Below are positions 18,674 to 28,379 of a stretch of 64,000 nt of DNA, in pieces. Within the stretch, counting starts at the first letter, position 1. Every line of letters begins with the position of its first letter. The translations under genes were made by a program, and so were the position numbers. The stretch comes from Pseudarthrobacter sp. NIBRBAC000502770. Its GTDB lineage: Bacteria > Actinomycetota > Actinomycetes > Actinomycetales > Micrococcaceae. The notes beneath the pieces were generated by a model that was given only the letters and a program-made list of their open reading frames with translations, made no database searches and was not told the DNA's origin. Location of the stretch: assembly GCF_006517815.1 (NCBI RefSeq), contig NZ_CP041198.1, positions 2,914,001 to 2,978,000 of the forward strand, given 5' to 3'.

Positions 18674-19561
18674 GTGGGAAAGAAACCGTTCCGAAACCAC
18701 AGTATGCGGCACTTCGCAGCGCTGGCCGCAGGGATTCTGGCCCTGCCGGCGCTGGCCTCCTGCTCCGCGGAAGTCTCCCGCGGCTTCCTCCCCGGAGCCC
18801 GTGACACCACCAACAACACCCAGCTGATCACGGACCTGTGGGTCAACTCCTGGATCGCCGCGCTGGTGGTTGGCGTCATCACCTGGGGGCTGATGATCTG
18901 GGTGATCGTTGCGTACCGGCGCCGGAAGAACACCGTGGGGTTCCCGCCGCAGCTGAGCTACAACCTCCCCCTCGAAGTCTTCTACCTGGCCATTCCGCTG
19001 ATTGTCATCGGCGTCCTGTTCGTCTTTACGGACCGGGAACAGCGTGCCATCGATGCGCGCTACCCCAACCCGGACGTGGTGATCGATGTCTTCGGCAAGC
19101 AGTGGTCCTGGGACTTCAACTACGTCAAGGAGCAGGTCCACGAGGACGCCGGACAGCAGGCCCACCTTAACGGGTCCTACGGCGCACCGGACAGGCTGCC
19201 CACGCTCTACCTCCCCGTAGGGAAGACGGTGGAACTGCACCTCCAGTCCCGCGACGTCCAGCATTCGTTCTGGGTGGTGGACTTCCTGCAAAAGCGCGAC
19301 CTCTACCCGGGCCACGAACAATACAACCCGTACATCAGCATCACCCCCAACCGCACCGGCGAGTACATGGGCAAGTGCGCCGAGCTCTGCGGCGAGTACC
19401 ACTCCGAGATGCTTTTCAAAGTCAGGGTGGTGACCCAGCAGGAGTACGACAGCCACATCGCCGACCTGAAGGCGAAGGGCAACACCGGCAACCTGGGCGC
19501 CGACTATGACAGGGTCCCGCAATCGGCCCCTGCGCCGCAGCCAGCGGAAGCGACAGAGTAG
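18674..19561 (+). CDS. ctaC: Cytochrome c oxidase subunit II
   Basis: This protein of about 295 residues has a lipoprotein signal (lipobox LASC, Cys30), two transmembrane helices, the conserved KQWSWDFNY aromatic segment and a cupredoxin domain with the CuA centre: His in VQHSFWV and the [12 protein letters not shown] motif. It receives electrons from cytochrome c and passes them to subunit I. GTG at 18674, 8 bases after GGAGG, is chosen as the start because it gives a normal lipoprotein signal; an ATG at 18656 lies upstream. Subunit I follows after 13 bases. Confidence 0.93.
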   Translation: MGKKPFRNHSMRHFAALAAGILALPALASCSAEVSRGFLPGARDTTNNTQLITDLWVNSWIAALVVGVITWGLMIWVIVAYRRRKNTVGFPPQLSYNLPLEVFYLAIPLIVIGVLFVFTDREQRAIDARYPNPDVVIDVFGKQWSWDFNYVKEQVHEDAGQQAHLNGSYGAPDRLPTLYLPVGKTVELHLQSRDVQHSFWVVDFLQKRDLYPGHEQYNPYISITPNRTGEYMGKCAELCGEYHSEMLFKVRVVTQQEYDSHIADLKAKGNTGNLGADYDRVPQSAPAPQPAEATE

Positions 19562-19574
19562 TGAGGGCATGGAT

Positions 19575-21335
19575 ATGACCACCACAGGCCAACGAATGGG
19601 CGGCGCTCCGGGCGCCGGAGTCCTGCCGGCACCCGTGGTACCCAAGTCCAAGGGGCGCCTCGTGGTCAACTGGATCACCTCCACGGACCACAAGACCATC
19701 GGGTACATGTACCTGATCTCGTCCTTCGTGTTTTTCTGCGCAGGCGGGGTGATGGCGCTGCTGATCCGCGCCGAACTCTTCGAGCCGGGAATGCAGATCC
19801 TGCAGACCAAGGAACAGTACAACCAGCTGTTCACCATGCACGGCACCATCATGCTGCTGATGTTCGCCACCCCGCTGTTCGCGGGGTTCGCCAACGTGAT
19901 CATGCCGCTGCAGATCGGCGCCCCGGATGTGGCGTTCCCGCGCCTGAACGCGCTGGCCTTTTGGTTCTTCCTGTTCGGCTCCACCATCGCCGTGTCCGGC
20001 TTCATCACCCCGCAGGGCGCGGCATCCTTTGGCTGGTTCGCTTACGCGCCCCTGTCCAACACCACATTTACGCCGGGCATCGGCGGTGACCTCTGGGTCT
20101 TTGGCCTGGCGCTGTCCGGCTTCGGCACCATCCTGGGCTCGGTCAACTTCATTACCACCATCATCTGCATGCGCGCTCCCGGGCTCACCATGTGGCGGAT
20201 GCCCATCTTCACGTGGAACACGCTGGTGACGGGCATCCTGGTGCTCATGGCGTTCCCGCCGCTGGCTGCGGCACTGTTCGCCCTGGGCGCGGACCGGAAG
20301 TTCGGTGCCCACATTTTCGATCCCGCCAACGGCGGCGCCATCCTGTGGCAGCACCTGTTCTGGTTCTTCGGCCACCCCGAGGTGTACATCATCGCGCTGC
20401 CGTTCTTCGGCATCGTCTCGGAGATCTTCCCGGTGTTCAGCCGCAAGCCCCTGTTCGGCTACAAGGGCATCGTGTACGCCACCATTGCCATCGCAGCCCT
20501 CTCGGTCACCGTGTGGGCCCACCACATGTACGTCACCGGGGCGATTTTCCTGCCGTTCTTCGCCTTCATGACCATGCTCATCGCGGTGCCCACCGGCGTG
20601 AAGTTCTTCAACTGGATCGGCACCATGTGGGGCGGATCGCTGACCTTCGAAACTCCCATGCTGTGGAGCATGGGCTTCCTTGCCACGTTCCTGTTTGGCG
20701 GCCTAACCGGAATCATCCTGGCTTCACCGCCCATGGACTTCCATGTCTCGGACACCTACTTCGTGGTGGCGCACTTCCACTACGTGGTCTTCGGCACCGT
20801 GGTATTTGCCATGTTCGCCGGCTTCTATTTCTGGTGGCCCAAATTCACCGGCAGGATGCTCAACGAGCGGCTCGGCAAGATCCACTTCTGGATGCTGTTC
20901 GTGGGCTTCCATGCCACGTTCCTGATCCAGCACTGGCTGGGCGTCCTGGGCATGCCGCGCCGGTATGCGGACTACATGCCGGAGGACAACTTCACCTTCA
21001 TGAACCAGTTCTCCACCGTCGGGTCCTACCTGCTGGGCGCATCCCTGATCCCGTTCTTCTGGAACGTCTACATCACGTCGCGTTCCGCGAAGAAGGTCAC
21101 CGTTGACGATCCCTGGGGCTTCGGGGCTTCGCTGGAATGGGCCACCTCCTGCCCGCCGCCGCGGCACAACTTCACTTCGCTGCCGCGCATCCGGTCCGAG
21201 CGTCCCGCCCTTGACCTGCACCATCCCGAGCTGAGTATCCGGCTCCATCCTTCGGAGGACGCGCCGGCGGAAAGCGTCCTGGGGGCCGCGGATATCGGGG
21301 AGCAGGACGTCCGCGACCCCAACCCGGACAAGTAA
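19575..21335 (+). CDS. ctaD: Cytochrome c oxidase subunit I
   Basis: This protein of about 586 residues has twelve membrane helices and all the haem-copper ligands: MHGTIMLL (haem a histidine), [11 protein letters not shown] (CuB His and cross-linked Tyr), [10 protein letters not shown] (CuB His pair) and [10 protein letters not shown] (haem a3 and haem a histidines). It is the catalytic proton-pumping subunit of an aa3-type oxidase. The ATG at 19575 lies 7 bases after GAGGG; an ATG two codons earlier is too close to it. No subunit IV (ctaF) or III (ctaE) gene follows, so this may be a second oxidase locus or a split one. Confidence 0.95.
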   Translation: MTTTGQRMGGAPGAGVLPAPVVPKSKGRLVVNWITSTDHKTIGYMYLISSFVFFCAGGVMALLIRAELFEPGMQILQTKEQYNQLFTMHGTIMLLMFATPLFAGFANVIMPLQIGAPDVAFPRLNALAFWFFLFGSTIAVSGFITPQGAASFGWFAYAPLSNTTFTPGIGGDLWVFGLALSGFGTILGSVNFITTIICMRAPGLTMWRMPIFTWNTLVTGILVLMAFPPLAAALFALGADRKFGAHIFDPANGGAILWQHLFWFFGHPEVYIIALPFFGIVSEIFPVFSRKPLFGYKGIVYATIAIAALSVTVWAHHMYVTGAIFLPFFAFMTMLIAVPTGVKFFNWIGTMWGGSLTFETPMLWSMGFLATFLFGGLTGIILASPPMDFHVSDTYFVVAHFHYVVFGTVVFAMFAGFYFWWPKFTGRMLNERLGKIHFWMLFVGFHATFLIQHWLGVLGMPRRYADYMPEDNFTFMNQFSTVGSYLLGASLIPFFWNVYITSRSAKKVTVDDPWGFGASLEWATSCPPPRHNFTSLPRIRSERPALDLHHPELSIRLHPSEDAPAESVLGAADIGEQDVRDPNPDK

Positions 21336-21461
21336 CCCGGCCTGGCTCCCGGCGCACCCCGCACTTTCCGAGTCGCTCACCCGCGTCCCGGTAATTACGT
21401 CACGCCATAGTTTCGTAATTGATGTGAACCTCGTCACTTAAAGCGGTTTTCGGCTTGGAGC

Positions 21462-21480
21462 TTAGGTTTGCCTACCCTAC
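21462..21480 (+). promoter_or_regulatory. DtxR/IdeR-type iron box
   Basis: TTAGGTTTGCCTACCCTAC matches the IdeR/DtxR consensus TTAGGTTAGGCTAACCTAA at 15 of 19 positions. It lies 83 bases upstream of the iron-ABC binding protein start, where repression under iron sufficiency would be expected. Confidence 0.7.
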
Positions 21481-21563
21481 AGTTTTCAGACATAGGCAAC
21501 ATTAGTGTTGCGCAATAGGACCCCGGTTCAAGCAGACTTTTTTCCCCACCGAAAGCAGCCTCA

Positions 21564-22616
21564 ATGAAGATCCGCAACAGCGCGCTGGCAGGCATCGCAC
21601 TCGCCGCCACCGCAGCTCTCGGCCTGACCGCCTGCGGCGGCGGCACCCCCGCAGGCAACGGCTCCTCCGCCTCCGGCGGCCCAGCCTCCGGCGAAATCAC
21701 CGTCTACAACGCCCAGCACGAAAGCCTCACCCAGGAATGGGTTGACGCCTTCACTGCGGAAACCGGCATCAAGGTGACCCTCCGCCAGGGCGATGACACG
21801 GAAATGTCCAACCAGATCATCCAGGAAGGCCAGGCCTCCCCCGCTGACGTGTTCCTGACCGAGAACTCCCCCGCCATGACGCAGGTTGAGAACGCCGGCC
21901 TGTTCGCGGATGTCAACAAGGACACCCTGGACCAGGTCCCCGCCGAGTTCTCTCCGTCCACCGGGAAGTGGACGGGCATTGCGGCCCGCTCCACCGTGCT
22001 GGTGTACAACAAGACCAAGCTCACCGAGGACCAGTTGCCCAAGTCCATGCTGGACCTGGCCAAGCCGGAGTGGAAGGGCCGCTGGGCTGCCTCGCCCACC
22101 GGCGCCGACTTCCAGGCGATCGTCTCGGCCCTGCTGGAACTCAAGGGCGACTCCGCTACGGAGGACTGGCTGAAGGCCATGAAGGACAACTCCAAGGCCT
22201 ACAAGGGCAACAGCACGGCCATGAAGGCTGTCAACGCCGGTGAAGTGGATGCGGCCCTCATCTACCACTACTACTACTACGGCGACCAGGCCAAGACCGG
22301 CGAGAACTCCAACAACGTCACGCCGTACTACTTCAAGAACCAGGACCCGGGTGCGTTCCTGTCCGTGTCCGGCGGCGGCGTGCTCAAGTCCTCCAAGAAT
22401 GCTGCCGCTGCGCAGGCGTTCCTGAAGTTCATCACGGGCAAGAAGGGGCAGGAAGTCCTGAAGAACGGTACGTCCTTCGAGTACGCCATCGGCTCCGACG
22501 TGCCCGCCAACGACAAGCTGGTTCCCATCAAGGACCTGCAGGCCCCCAAGGTTGACGCCGCAAAGCTCAACTCGCAGAAGGTCAGCGATCTGATGACGCA
22601 GGCCGGACTACTCTAA
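21564..22616 (+). CDS. Iron(III) ABC transporter substrate-binding lipoprotein
   Basis: This 350-residue protein has a lipoprotein signal ending in LTACGGG and a periplasmic-binding fold typical of Fe(III)-binding FbpA/FutA proteins. It includes ITVYNAQHESLTQEWVDAFTAETGIKV, ADVFLTENSP and the iron-ligand region ALIYHYYYYGDQ with consecutive tyrosines. It captures ferric iron for the permease and ATPase encoded next. An iron-box sequence lies in its promoter region. It is the first gene of a three-gene operon. Confidence 0.93.
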   Translation: MKIRNSALAGIALAATAALGLTACGGGTPAGNGSSASGGPASGEITVYNAQHESLTQEWVDAFTAETGIKVTLRQGDDTEMSNQIIQEGQASPADVFLTENSPAMTQVENAGLFADVNKDTLDQVPAEFSPSTGKWTGIAARSTVLVYNKTKLTEDQLPKSMLDLAKPEWKGRWAASPTGADFQAIVSALLELKGDSATEDWLKAMKDNSKAYKGNSTAMKAVNAGEVDAALIYHYYYYGDQAKTGENSNNVTPYYFKNQDPGAFLSVSGGGVLKSSKNAAAAQAFLKFITGKKGQEVLKNGTSFEYAIGSDVPANDKLVPIKDLQAPKVDAAKLNSQKVSDLMTQAGLL

Positions 22617-22620
22617 TTCC

Positions 22621-24210
22621 GTGACCTCCGATCTATCGGCTCCGCCAAGGGCGGGCGCGACGACGGCGGGCAGGGGCAGCAGCCCCCGCCCGCCTTTGGG
22701 CGTTTCCGCGGTATCTGTCCTGGCGGTGCTGATCGCCCTCTTCTCCCTCGTCCCGCTGGGGTACGTGGTCTACATGACGGTGGCAACCGGGTGGGATACC
22801 GCCGTCGGCCTCATCCTGCGGCCCCGCGTGGGCGAACTGCTCATGAACACGCTGCTCCTCATGGCCGCCACCATCCCGCTGTGCCTGCTGCTTGGCGTGG
22901 CGGGGGCGTGGCTGGTGGAACGGACCAACCTCCGCGGCCGCCGGATCTGGGCGGTCCTGCTGGCCGCGCCGCTGGCCGTCCCGGCGTTCGTGAACAGCTA
23001 CGCGTGGGTATCGGCCATCCCGTCGCTGGGCGGCCTGGGCTCGGGGATCCTGATCTCCACCCTGTCCTACTTCCCGCTGGTGTACATCCCGGCGGCCGCC
23101 ACCCTCAGCCGGTTGGACCCGGCCATTGAACAGTCCGCGGCCGCGCTGGGGCTGGGCGCCTGGCGGGCCTTCTTCCGGGTGGTGCTCCCCCAGCTGCGGA
23201 TCGCCCTGACGGGCGGCGCGCTGCTGGTGGGACTGCACCTGCTCGCCGAATACGGCGCATTCGCCATGATCCGCTTTGACACCTTCACCACCGCGATCAT
23301 GACCCAGTACCGGTCCACGTTCAACGGGGCCGCCGGGAACATGCTGGCAAGCGTCCTGGTGTTCTTCTGCCTGCTCCTGCTGCTGGCGGAGGTCCGCAGC
23401 CGTGGCACCGCCCGGTACGCCAGGATCGGCTCGGGAGTGCAGGCCAGGGCGCTGCGTCTCCCGTTGCACGCCTACCAGGTCCCGGGCCAGGTCTTCCTGC
23501 TGGCGCTGACGGCGCTGGCGTTCGGCCTCCCCCTGTATTACGTGCTCAAGTGGATTGTGGCCGGCGGCGCCGAGGTGTGGACCGCCACCGAATTCCTTCC
23601 CGCGCTTTTTGCCACCTTCGGGTACGGGCTCGCCGGTGCCGCGGCCACCATCGTGGTCGCGTTCCCCATGGCATACCTGGCGGTCCGGAAGCCCGGCTGG
23701 TTCAGCAAGTCACTGGAACTGTCCAACTACGTCACCAGCTCCATGCCCGGCATCGTGGTGGCCCTGGCCTTCGTCACCGTCAGCATCCGCCTTGTGCCCG
23801 GGATCTACCAAACGGCCGGCGTGCTGGTGGCAGCCTACGTGCTCCTGTTCCTCCCACGTGCCCTGGTGAACCTTCGGGCCGGACTGGCGCAGGCCCCCAA
23901 GGAACTCGATGAGGCAGCCCAGGCGCTGGGCAAGCCCCCGCTGCTTGCGTTCATCCGCGTCACCCTGCGGCTCACGGCCCCGGCCGCGGCCGGCGGCGCG
24001 GCCCTGGTGTTCCTGGCCATTGCCAACGAACTCACGGCCACCTTGCTCCTCTCCCCGAACGGCACCAAGACACTGGCCACCGAGTTCTGGAGCAAGAGCA
24101 GCGAGATCGATTACGCCGGCGCGGCGCCCTATGCCCTGCTGATGATCCTGCTTTCCGCGCCCATGACCTATCTCCTCTTCCAACAGTCCAAGAAAGTAGC
24201 CGGACAGTGA
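22621..24210 (+). CDS. Iron(III) ABC transporter permease (double-domain)
   Basis: This 529-residue protein has about twelve membrane helices and two copies of the inner-membrane permease module, each with an EAA loop (SAAALGLGAWRAFFRVVLPQLR and EAAQALGKPPLLAFIRVTLRL). This two-in-one arrangement is that of FbpB/SfuB ferric permeases. It starts at GTG 4 bases after the binding protein stop and ends in a GTGA overlap with the ATPase gene. Confidence 0.92.
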   Translation: MTSDLSAPPRAGATTAGRGSSPRPPLGVSAVSVLAVLIALFSLVPLGYVVYMTVATGWDTAVGLILRPRVGELLMNTLLLMAATIPLCLLLGVAGAWLVERTNLRGRRIWAVLLAAPLAVPAFVNSYAWVSAIPSLGGLGSGILISTLSYFPLVYIPAAATLSRLDPAIEQSAAALGLGAWRAFFRVVLPQLRIALTGGALLVGLHLLAEYGAFAMIRFDTFTTAIMTQYRSTFNGAAGNMLASVLVFFCLLLLLAEVRSRGTARYARIGSGVQARALRLPLHAYQVPGQVFLLALTALAFGLPLYYVLKWIVAGGAEVWTATEFLPALFATFGYGLAGAAATIVVAFPMAYLAVRKPGWFSKSLELSNYVTSSMPGIVVALAFVTVSIRLVPGIYQTAGVLVAAYVLLFLPRALVNLRAGLAQAPKELDEAAQALGKPPLLAFIRVTLRLTAPAAAGGAALVFLAIANELTATLLLSPNGTKTLATEFWSKSSEIDYAGAAPYALLMILLSAPMTYLLFQQSKKVAGQ

Positions 24211-25364
24211 CAGCACCATCAACCCGCAGGCTGCCCGAGCCGCGGGTGGCACCTTCAGTGGCAGCCACCACCAACAGCCACCTGCAGATCACGGACGTCA
24301 CCAAGAACTTCGGATCCCAGGCGGTCCTCAGGGGCGTCAACCTGTCTGTGGCCAAGGGCGGGACCACCGCGATCGTGGGTCCATCCGGTTCGGGCAAGAC
24401 CACCCTCCTGCGCCTGATCGCCGGGTTCGAGCACCCGGACACCGGCACCATCTCGCTTAACGGCACCACCGTGGCCGGCGACGGCGCATGGCTTCCGGCG
24501 CATAAGCGGCAGATCGGGTATGTGGCGCAGGATGGTGCCCTCTTCCCGCACCTGAACGTTGGACAGAACATTGCCTTTGGCCTGAATCCGGCCAGGCTTG
24601 AGGGCGGACGCCGCGCCGTGAACGCCCGCGTGGCGGAGCTGCTGGAAATGGTGTCCCTGGACCCCTCCATGGCCAAGCGCCGGCCACACCAGCTTTCCGG
24701 TGGACAGCAGCAGCGCGTTGCCCTGGCCCGGGCCCTTGCGCGCGAACCTGAGCTGATGCTCCTGGACGAGCCGTTCTCAGCCTTGGACGCGGGCCTGCGC
24801 GTGGCCACCCGCCGCGCCGTGGCCAAGGTCCTGGCCGAGGCCGGCGTCACCACCATCCTGGTCACCCATGACCAGGCCGAGGCATTGTCCTTCGCGGACC
24901 AGGTGGCCGTGATGCGCGGCGGCAAGCTGGCGCAGATCGGCAACCCCTTCGTGGTGTACACCCGGCCCGCGGACCGGGCCACCGCCGAGTTCCTGGGCGA
25001 CGCGGTCATCCTGGACGCCTGGCTGGAAGGGACCCTGGCCACCTGCTCACTGGGCGGGATCCCGGTACGCAGGCCGCCGGCTCAGGGCCGCGTCCAGCTG
25101 ATGCTGCGGCCGGAACAGATCCGCATTGCCGAGGACGGTCCCATCCGCGGCGTGGTGGTGGACACCGACTACTTTGGCCCCGAAACCACCGTGCGGCTGA
25201 AGCTCAATGTGCCCAAGGAAGTGGCCGAGCACGCCGACCACCGCTACCCGGGCGGCGGCGAAGTGATCACCATCCGGCACTGGAACGCCTCGATTGCCCG
25301 CCCCGGAATGGAGCTCTGCCTGCGGGTTGTGGGCGAGGCCGTGGCTTTCCCGATGGAGGAATAG
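24207..25364 (+). CDS. Iron(III) ABC transporter ATP-binding protein
   Basis: This 385-residue protein has Walker A GPSGSGKTT, the signature LSGGQQQRVALARAL, Walker B LMLLDEPFSALD and a C-terminal TOBE-like regulatory region (about 270-385, VQLMLRPEQIRI). It matches FbpC-type ferric import ATPases. It starts with GTG overlapping the permease stop by 4 bases and closes the operon. No clear terminator was seen in the 106 bases before the next gene. Confidence 0.92.
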   Translation: MTAPSTRRLPEPRVAPSVAATTNSHLQITDVTKNFGSQAVLRGVNLSVAKGGTTAIVGPSGSGKTTLLRLIAGFEHPDTGTISLNGTTVAGDGAWLPAHKRQIGYVAQDGALFPHLNVGQNIAFGLNPARLEGGRRAVNARVAELLEMVSLDPSMAKRRPHQLSGGQQQRVALARALAREPELMLLDEPFSALDAGLRVATRRAVAKVLAEAGVTTILVTHDQAEALSFADQVAVMRGGKLAQIGNPFVVYTRPADRATAEFLGDAVILDAWLEGTLATCSLGGIPVRRPPAQGRVQLMLRPEQIRIAEDGPIRGVVVDTDYFGPETTVRLKLNVPKEVAEHADHRYPGGGEVITIRHWNASIARPGMELCLRVVGEAVAFPMEE

Positions 25365-25470
25365 CCCCTCCAGCCACACAAGACACAGAAAAAACACCGG
25401 GCCGAAACACTCCGGCAACCTGTCCACGGCAAGCTGAGCTTACGGGGATACAACAGCAGGAGGCAGCCCA

Positions 25471-25716
25471 ATGGAGGCACAAGGAATACGCACCGCCCAG
25501 CTCCGCATCGGCGACCAGATCGAGGCGTGGCACCGGGGCAGGCTCTTCCACAAAGGCCGGGTGACCGACGTCGTCCCTGCCCTCGAACTCTTCTGGATCC
25601 TGGACGCCCGGACCGGCGCGCGCAAGCTGCTGGACCCCGAGGCCCTGGAGATCCGCCACGTCGAACCGGCACCGGCCGTTCCACCCACCCAGGCGAAGCC
25701 GCTCGCGACGGCCTGA
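25471..25716 (+). CDS. Small hypothetical protein
   Basis: This 81-residue protein starts behind AGGAGG. It looks like a small beta-rich domain (QLRIGDQIEAWHRGRLFHKGRVTDVVPALELFWILDARTG) followed by a Pro/Ala tail. No signal peptide, membrane helix or catalytic motif is visible. It is convergent with nhaA, 28 bases apart. The wording suggests a small SH3-like barrel but no function can be assigned. Confidence 0.65.
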   Translation: MEAQGIRTAQLRIGDQIEAWHRGRLFHKGRVTDVVPALELFWILDARTGARKLLDPEALEIRHVEPAPAVPPTQAKPLATA

Positions 25717-25744
25717 GCCGGGGGACGGCCCCAGGACCCGTGCC

Positions 25745-27097
25745 CTAAGTGCGCTGCTGGTAGACGTCCGGGACGCCGTCGTTGTCAGAGTCGACTTTTT
25801 CGAGCTCTTCGGCCAGCCGGTACTGGCGGTTGCGGGTGCGCAGCACGGCGGTGGCCAGCAGCGCGGCGATCAGTGACGCAGCCAGGATTCCCACCTTGGC
25901 GTGGTCATCGTGCAGGCTGCCGTGCCCAAAGCTCAGCTCTGCCACCAGCAGCGAGACGGTGAAACCGATCCCCGCCAGCAGGGCCACACCGAACACGTCG
26001 ATCCACTTGAACGAGCTGTCCAGGCTTGCCCGGGTGGCCTTGGTCAGGATCCACGTGGTGGCCAGGATGCCGATCGGCTTGCCCAGGACCAGGCCCAGGA
26101 TGATGCCCAGGGCCACGGGGTCTGCCAGGGCTGACCCCAGGCCAGCCCAGCCGCCAACGGCCACGCCCGCGGAAAAGAACGCAAAAATGGGGACGGCAAC
26201 GCCGGCGGAAATGGGCCGGAACCGGTGCTCGAAGATTTCCGCGAGCCCTGGGCCGGCCTCGGGCCCGCCGGACGCCTGCGAGCGGATCACGGGGATCGCG
26301 AAGCCCAGGAGCACGCCGGCCACGGTGGCGTGGATGCCGGACGCGTGCACCAGGGCCCAGGTGGCGGCACCCAGTGGCAGCAGGATCAGCCAGGCGGCGG
26401 CCGCATGGCGGCCGAAGAAACGACGGTATGCCTGCGCGAGGAAGGCATAGATGGCCAGCGGGATGAGCGCCAGCAGCAGCGGGGCCACCTGGATGTCGCT
26501 GGAGTAGAAGAACGCGATGATGGTGATGGCGATCAGGTCGTCCACCACGGCCAGCGTGAGCAGGAAGATCCGCAGGGCGCTGGGCAGGTGTGAGCCGATG
26601 ATCGCCAGCACGGCAACGGCGAACGCAATGTCCGTGGCTGTGGGGATGGCCCAGCCGCGGAGCGTGCCAGGGCTGGAAAAATTGACGACGGCGTAAATCA
26701 CCGCCGGGACAGCCACCCCTCCCACGGCGGCCGCCACGGGCACGATCGACTTGTTGAGCTGGCGCAGGTCACCGGCCACGAATTCCCGCTTGAGTTCCAG
26801 GCCCACCAGGAAGAAGAAGATGGCCAGCAGGCCGTCCGCCGCCCAGGCCCCCAGGCTGAGGTCAAGGTGCCACGGTTCGTAGCCCACCTTGAAGTCGCGG
26901 AGGGCAAAGTAGCTCTCCGACGCCGGCGAGTTGGCCCAGATCAGCGCGATGACGGCGGCTGCGACCAGGAGGGCCCCGCCCACTGTCTCCTTGCGGAGGA
27001 TCTCGCCGATCCGCAGCGCCTCGGAGTAACTGCCGCGGGAAAAGACGGTGGAACCGGGAAAGGTGTTCCGGCGCGGGGTGGGCGGCGTGGAGTTCAT
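25745..27097 (-). CDS. nhaA: Na+/H+ antiporter NhaA
   Basis: This 450-residue protein has about twelve membrane helices. Family marks include [27 protein letters not shown] with the discontinuous-helix threonine/aspartate, and [10 protein letters not shown] carrying the paired aspartates that bind sodium. It exchanges sodium for protons across the membrane. The start ATG at 27097 has AAGGA 6 bases upstream. The last 15 residues contain DSDNDGVPD (436-444), a spacing of acidic residues like a calcium-binding loop, which is unusual for NhaA. Confidence 0.94.
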   Translation of the reverse strand: MNSTPPTPRRNTFPGSTVFSRGSYSEALRIGEILRKETVGGALLVAAAVIALIWANSPASESYFALRDFKVGYEPWHLDLSLGAWAADGLLAIFFFLVGLELKREFVAGDLRQLNKSIVPVAAAVGGVAVPAVIYAVVNFSSPGTLRGWAIPTATDIAFAVAVLAIIGSHLPSALRIFLLTLAVVDDLIAITIIAFFYSSDIQVAPLLLALIPLAIYAFLAQAYRRFFGRHAAAAWLILLPLGAATWALVHASGIHATVAGVLLGFAIPVIRSQASGGPEAGPGLAEIFEHRFRPISAGVAVPIFAFFSAGVAVGGWAGLGSALADPVALGIILGLVLGKPIGILATTWILTKATRASLDSSFKWIDVFGVALLAGIGFTVSLLVAELSFGHGSLHDDHAKVGILAASLIAALLATAVLRTRNRQYRLAEELEKVDSDNDGVPDVYQQRT

Positions 27098-27181
27098 GGG
27101 GCGTCCTTAAATCCGGGTTCGACAAATCCATGCCGACCAGACTTCCCGGCGCACCTGCTCCAATCCTACGGGCAACAGGCT

Positions 27182-27862
27182 TCAGCCCGCGCGGCGGCCC
27201 CCGGCGGAGTCCGGACGGCCATGCAGCTCGATGGCCCGCACGGCCCGGTCCAGGTAGGTCCGCGCCTCCGGTGAATTGGCCAGCTGCACAAGTTCCGCAG
27301 CCACCGCCACGAGTTTGACGTTCCGGTGGCTGCTGGTGGTCACCAGCAGTTGGAAGGCGTCATCAGAGCCAATCTTGAGCTGGCCCATGAGGATCCCCCG
27401 CGCCTGGTCAATTACGGTGCGGGTTGCCGTAGCGCCGGCCACGGCCTCGCGGGCGGTTTGCTCGGTTTCACGCTGCAGCGTCCGGCTCAGATCCACCATC
27501 ACGCCCTCGAGTGCCGTGACTGCACCGTCCGGGCCGAGGATAGCCTCGCCTGCTGTCAGCACCCGCCGGGTCCTGCCCTGGGCATCGACCAGCCGGTGGT
27601 ACAGGCAGAAGAAGCCGCCGGTGTTGCAGACCTGCGCCACGATCTCCTCGCACCGGTCGCGGTCATCGGGATGCTTGTGGGCGAAGACCAGCTCCATGGT
27701 GGGGACAACTTCGCCGCGGCGGTATCCGTGCAGCCGGTAGGTACCGTCGGACCAGTGGAAGGTTGGACCTGCCGGCTCGATGTCCACCCTGAAGGTTCCA
27801 GCATCGCTTTCGCTGTCCCCGAGGGCACTCGAGTATGTGTACAGGCCGCTGAGCTCCGTCAC
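27182..27862 (-). CDS. PAS-ANTAR domain regulator
   Basis: This 226-residue protein has a PAS fold (about 20-140; FHWSDGTYRLHGYRRGEVV, HPDDRDRCEEIV and the tail DGAVTALEGVMVDLS) and a C-terminal ANTAR domain (TVIDQARGILMGQLKIGSDDAFQLL). ANTAR domains bind paired RNA hairpins and prevent transcription termination; PAS senses a ligand or redox state. The start is GTG at 27862 with GGGAGG 7 bases upstream; the longer frame reads through the promoter region. Its RNA targets are not evident nearby. Confidence 0.88.
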   Translation of the reverse strand: MTELSGLYTYSSALGDSESDAGTFRVDIEPAGPTFHWSDGTYRLHGYRRGEVVPTMELVFAHKHPDDRDRCEEIVAQVCNTGGFFCLYHRLVDAQGRTRRVLTAGEAILGPDGAVTALEGVMVDLSRTLQRETEQTAREAVAGATATRTVIDQARGILMGQLKIGSDDAFQLLVTTSSHRNVKLVAVAAELVQLANSPEARTYLDRAVRAIELHGRPDSAGGRRAG

Positions 27863-28000
27863 AGGTCCACCTCCCGGCGTGCGCCGGCCCCCAGCGGGCC
27901 GGTTCTGTCCTCGCTCTTTCCAGTATGGCCGCCCCGGCGGAGGGAAGGTAGTGCGGGAGGCCCTATGGACGTCCTCCGGAAAATGCCCTAGCACACTTGA

Positions 28001-28027
28001 CCACCATACCCCCAGGGGGTATGGTGG
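28001..28027. promoter_or_regulatory. CsoR-type copper operator
   Basis: CCACCATACCCCC (28001-28013), one central A and GGGGGTATGGTGG (28015-28027) form a perfect 27-bp palindrome. The core ATACCCC...GGGGTAT is the type bound by CsoR-family copper or persulfide sensors. It lies upstream of the copper block. No csoR gene is present in the window. Confidence 0.75.
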
Positions 28028-28128
28028 CGGTGTTGTCAGTGAAGTGGTATGTCCCGGCTGGTGCCCACCGGCCTTCACAGCCGTTCAACCCCAGCACCCC
28101 TTGATTCCCTCAACGGATTGGAACTGAC

Positions 28129-28299
28129 ATGAACACCGGGAACCGCCCCCAACTCCCCCTCGCTTCCGCCGCCTGCAGCTGCTGCGGCCCTGCCCAGGCC
28201 GCCCGGCCGGGCGCCGCCCTCCCTGAACCTTCCGCGCACGCCTCTCCCGCCGCCGTCGTACCGTCCGACGCCGATGCGGCACCGCAGCGCGACTTCTGA
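28129..28299 (+). CDS. Cys-rich micropeptide, HMA-less copper chaperone remnant
   Basis: ATG at 28129 opens a 56-codon frame ending in TGA at 28297-28299. The protein begins with QLPLASAACSCCGPAQ and continues as an Ala/Pro-rich tail. Its N-terminus, as I recall it, resembles the Cys-rich leader of actinobacterial heavy-metal-associated (HMA) chaperones encoded beside copper ATPases, but the HMA domain itself is missing. It lies between the CsoR-like operator and copB. The ribosome site is weak. It could be a small metal-binding peptide in its own right or a decayed chaperone gene. Confidence 0.5.
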   Translation: MNTGNRPQLPLASAACSCCGPAQAARPGAALPEPSAHASPAAVVPSDADAAPQRDF

Positions 28300-28379
28300 G
28301 CCGCGCAGCATCACAGACACGCCCAAGATTCCGCAGCCCCGGACCAGGTCCGGGCGGCGACTGCCTCCCAGGAGGAAGA

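Noticed and set aside
28129..28379. Full heavy-metal-associated chaperone gene upstream of copB
   Set aside because: No CXXC HMA domain is found in any frame between the Cys-rich peptide and copB.
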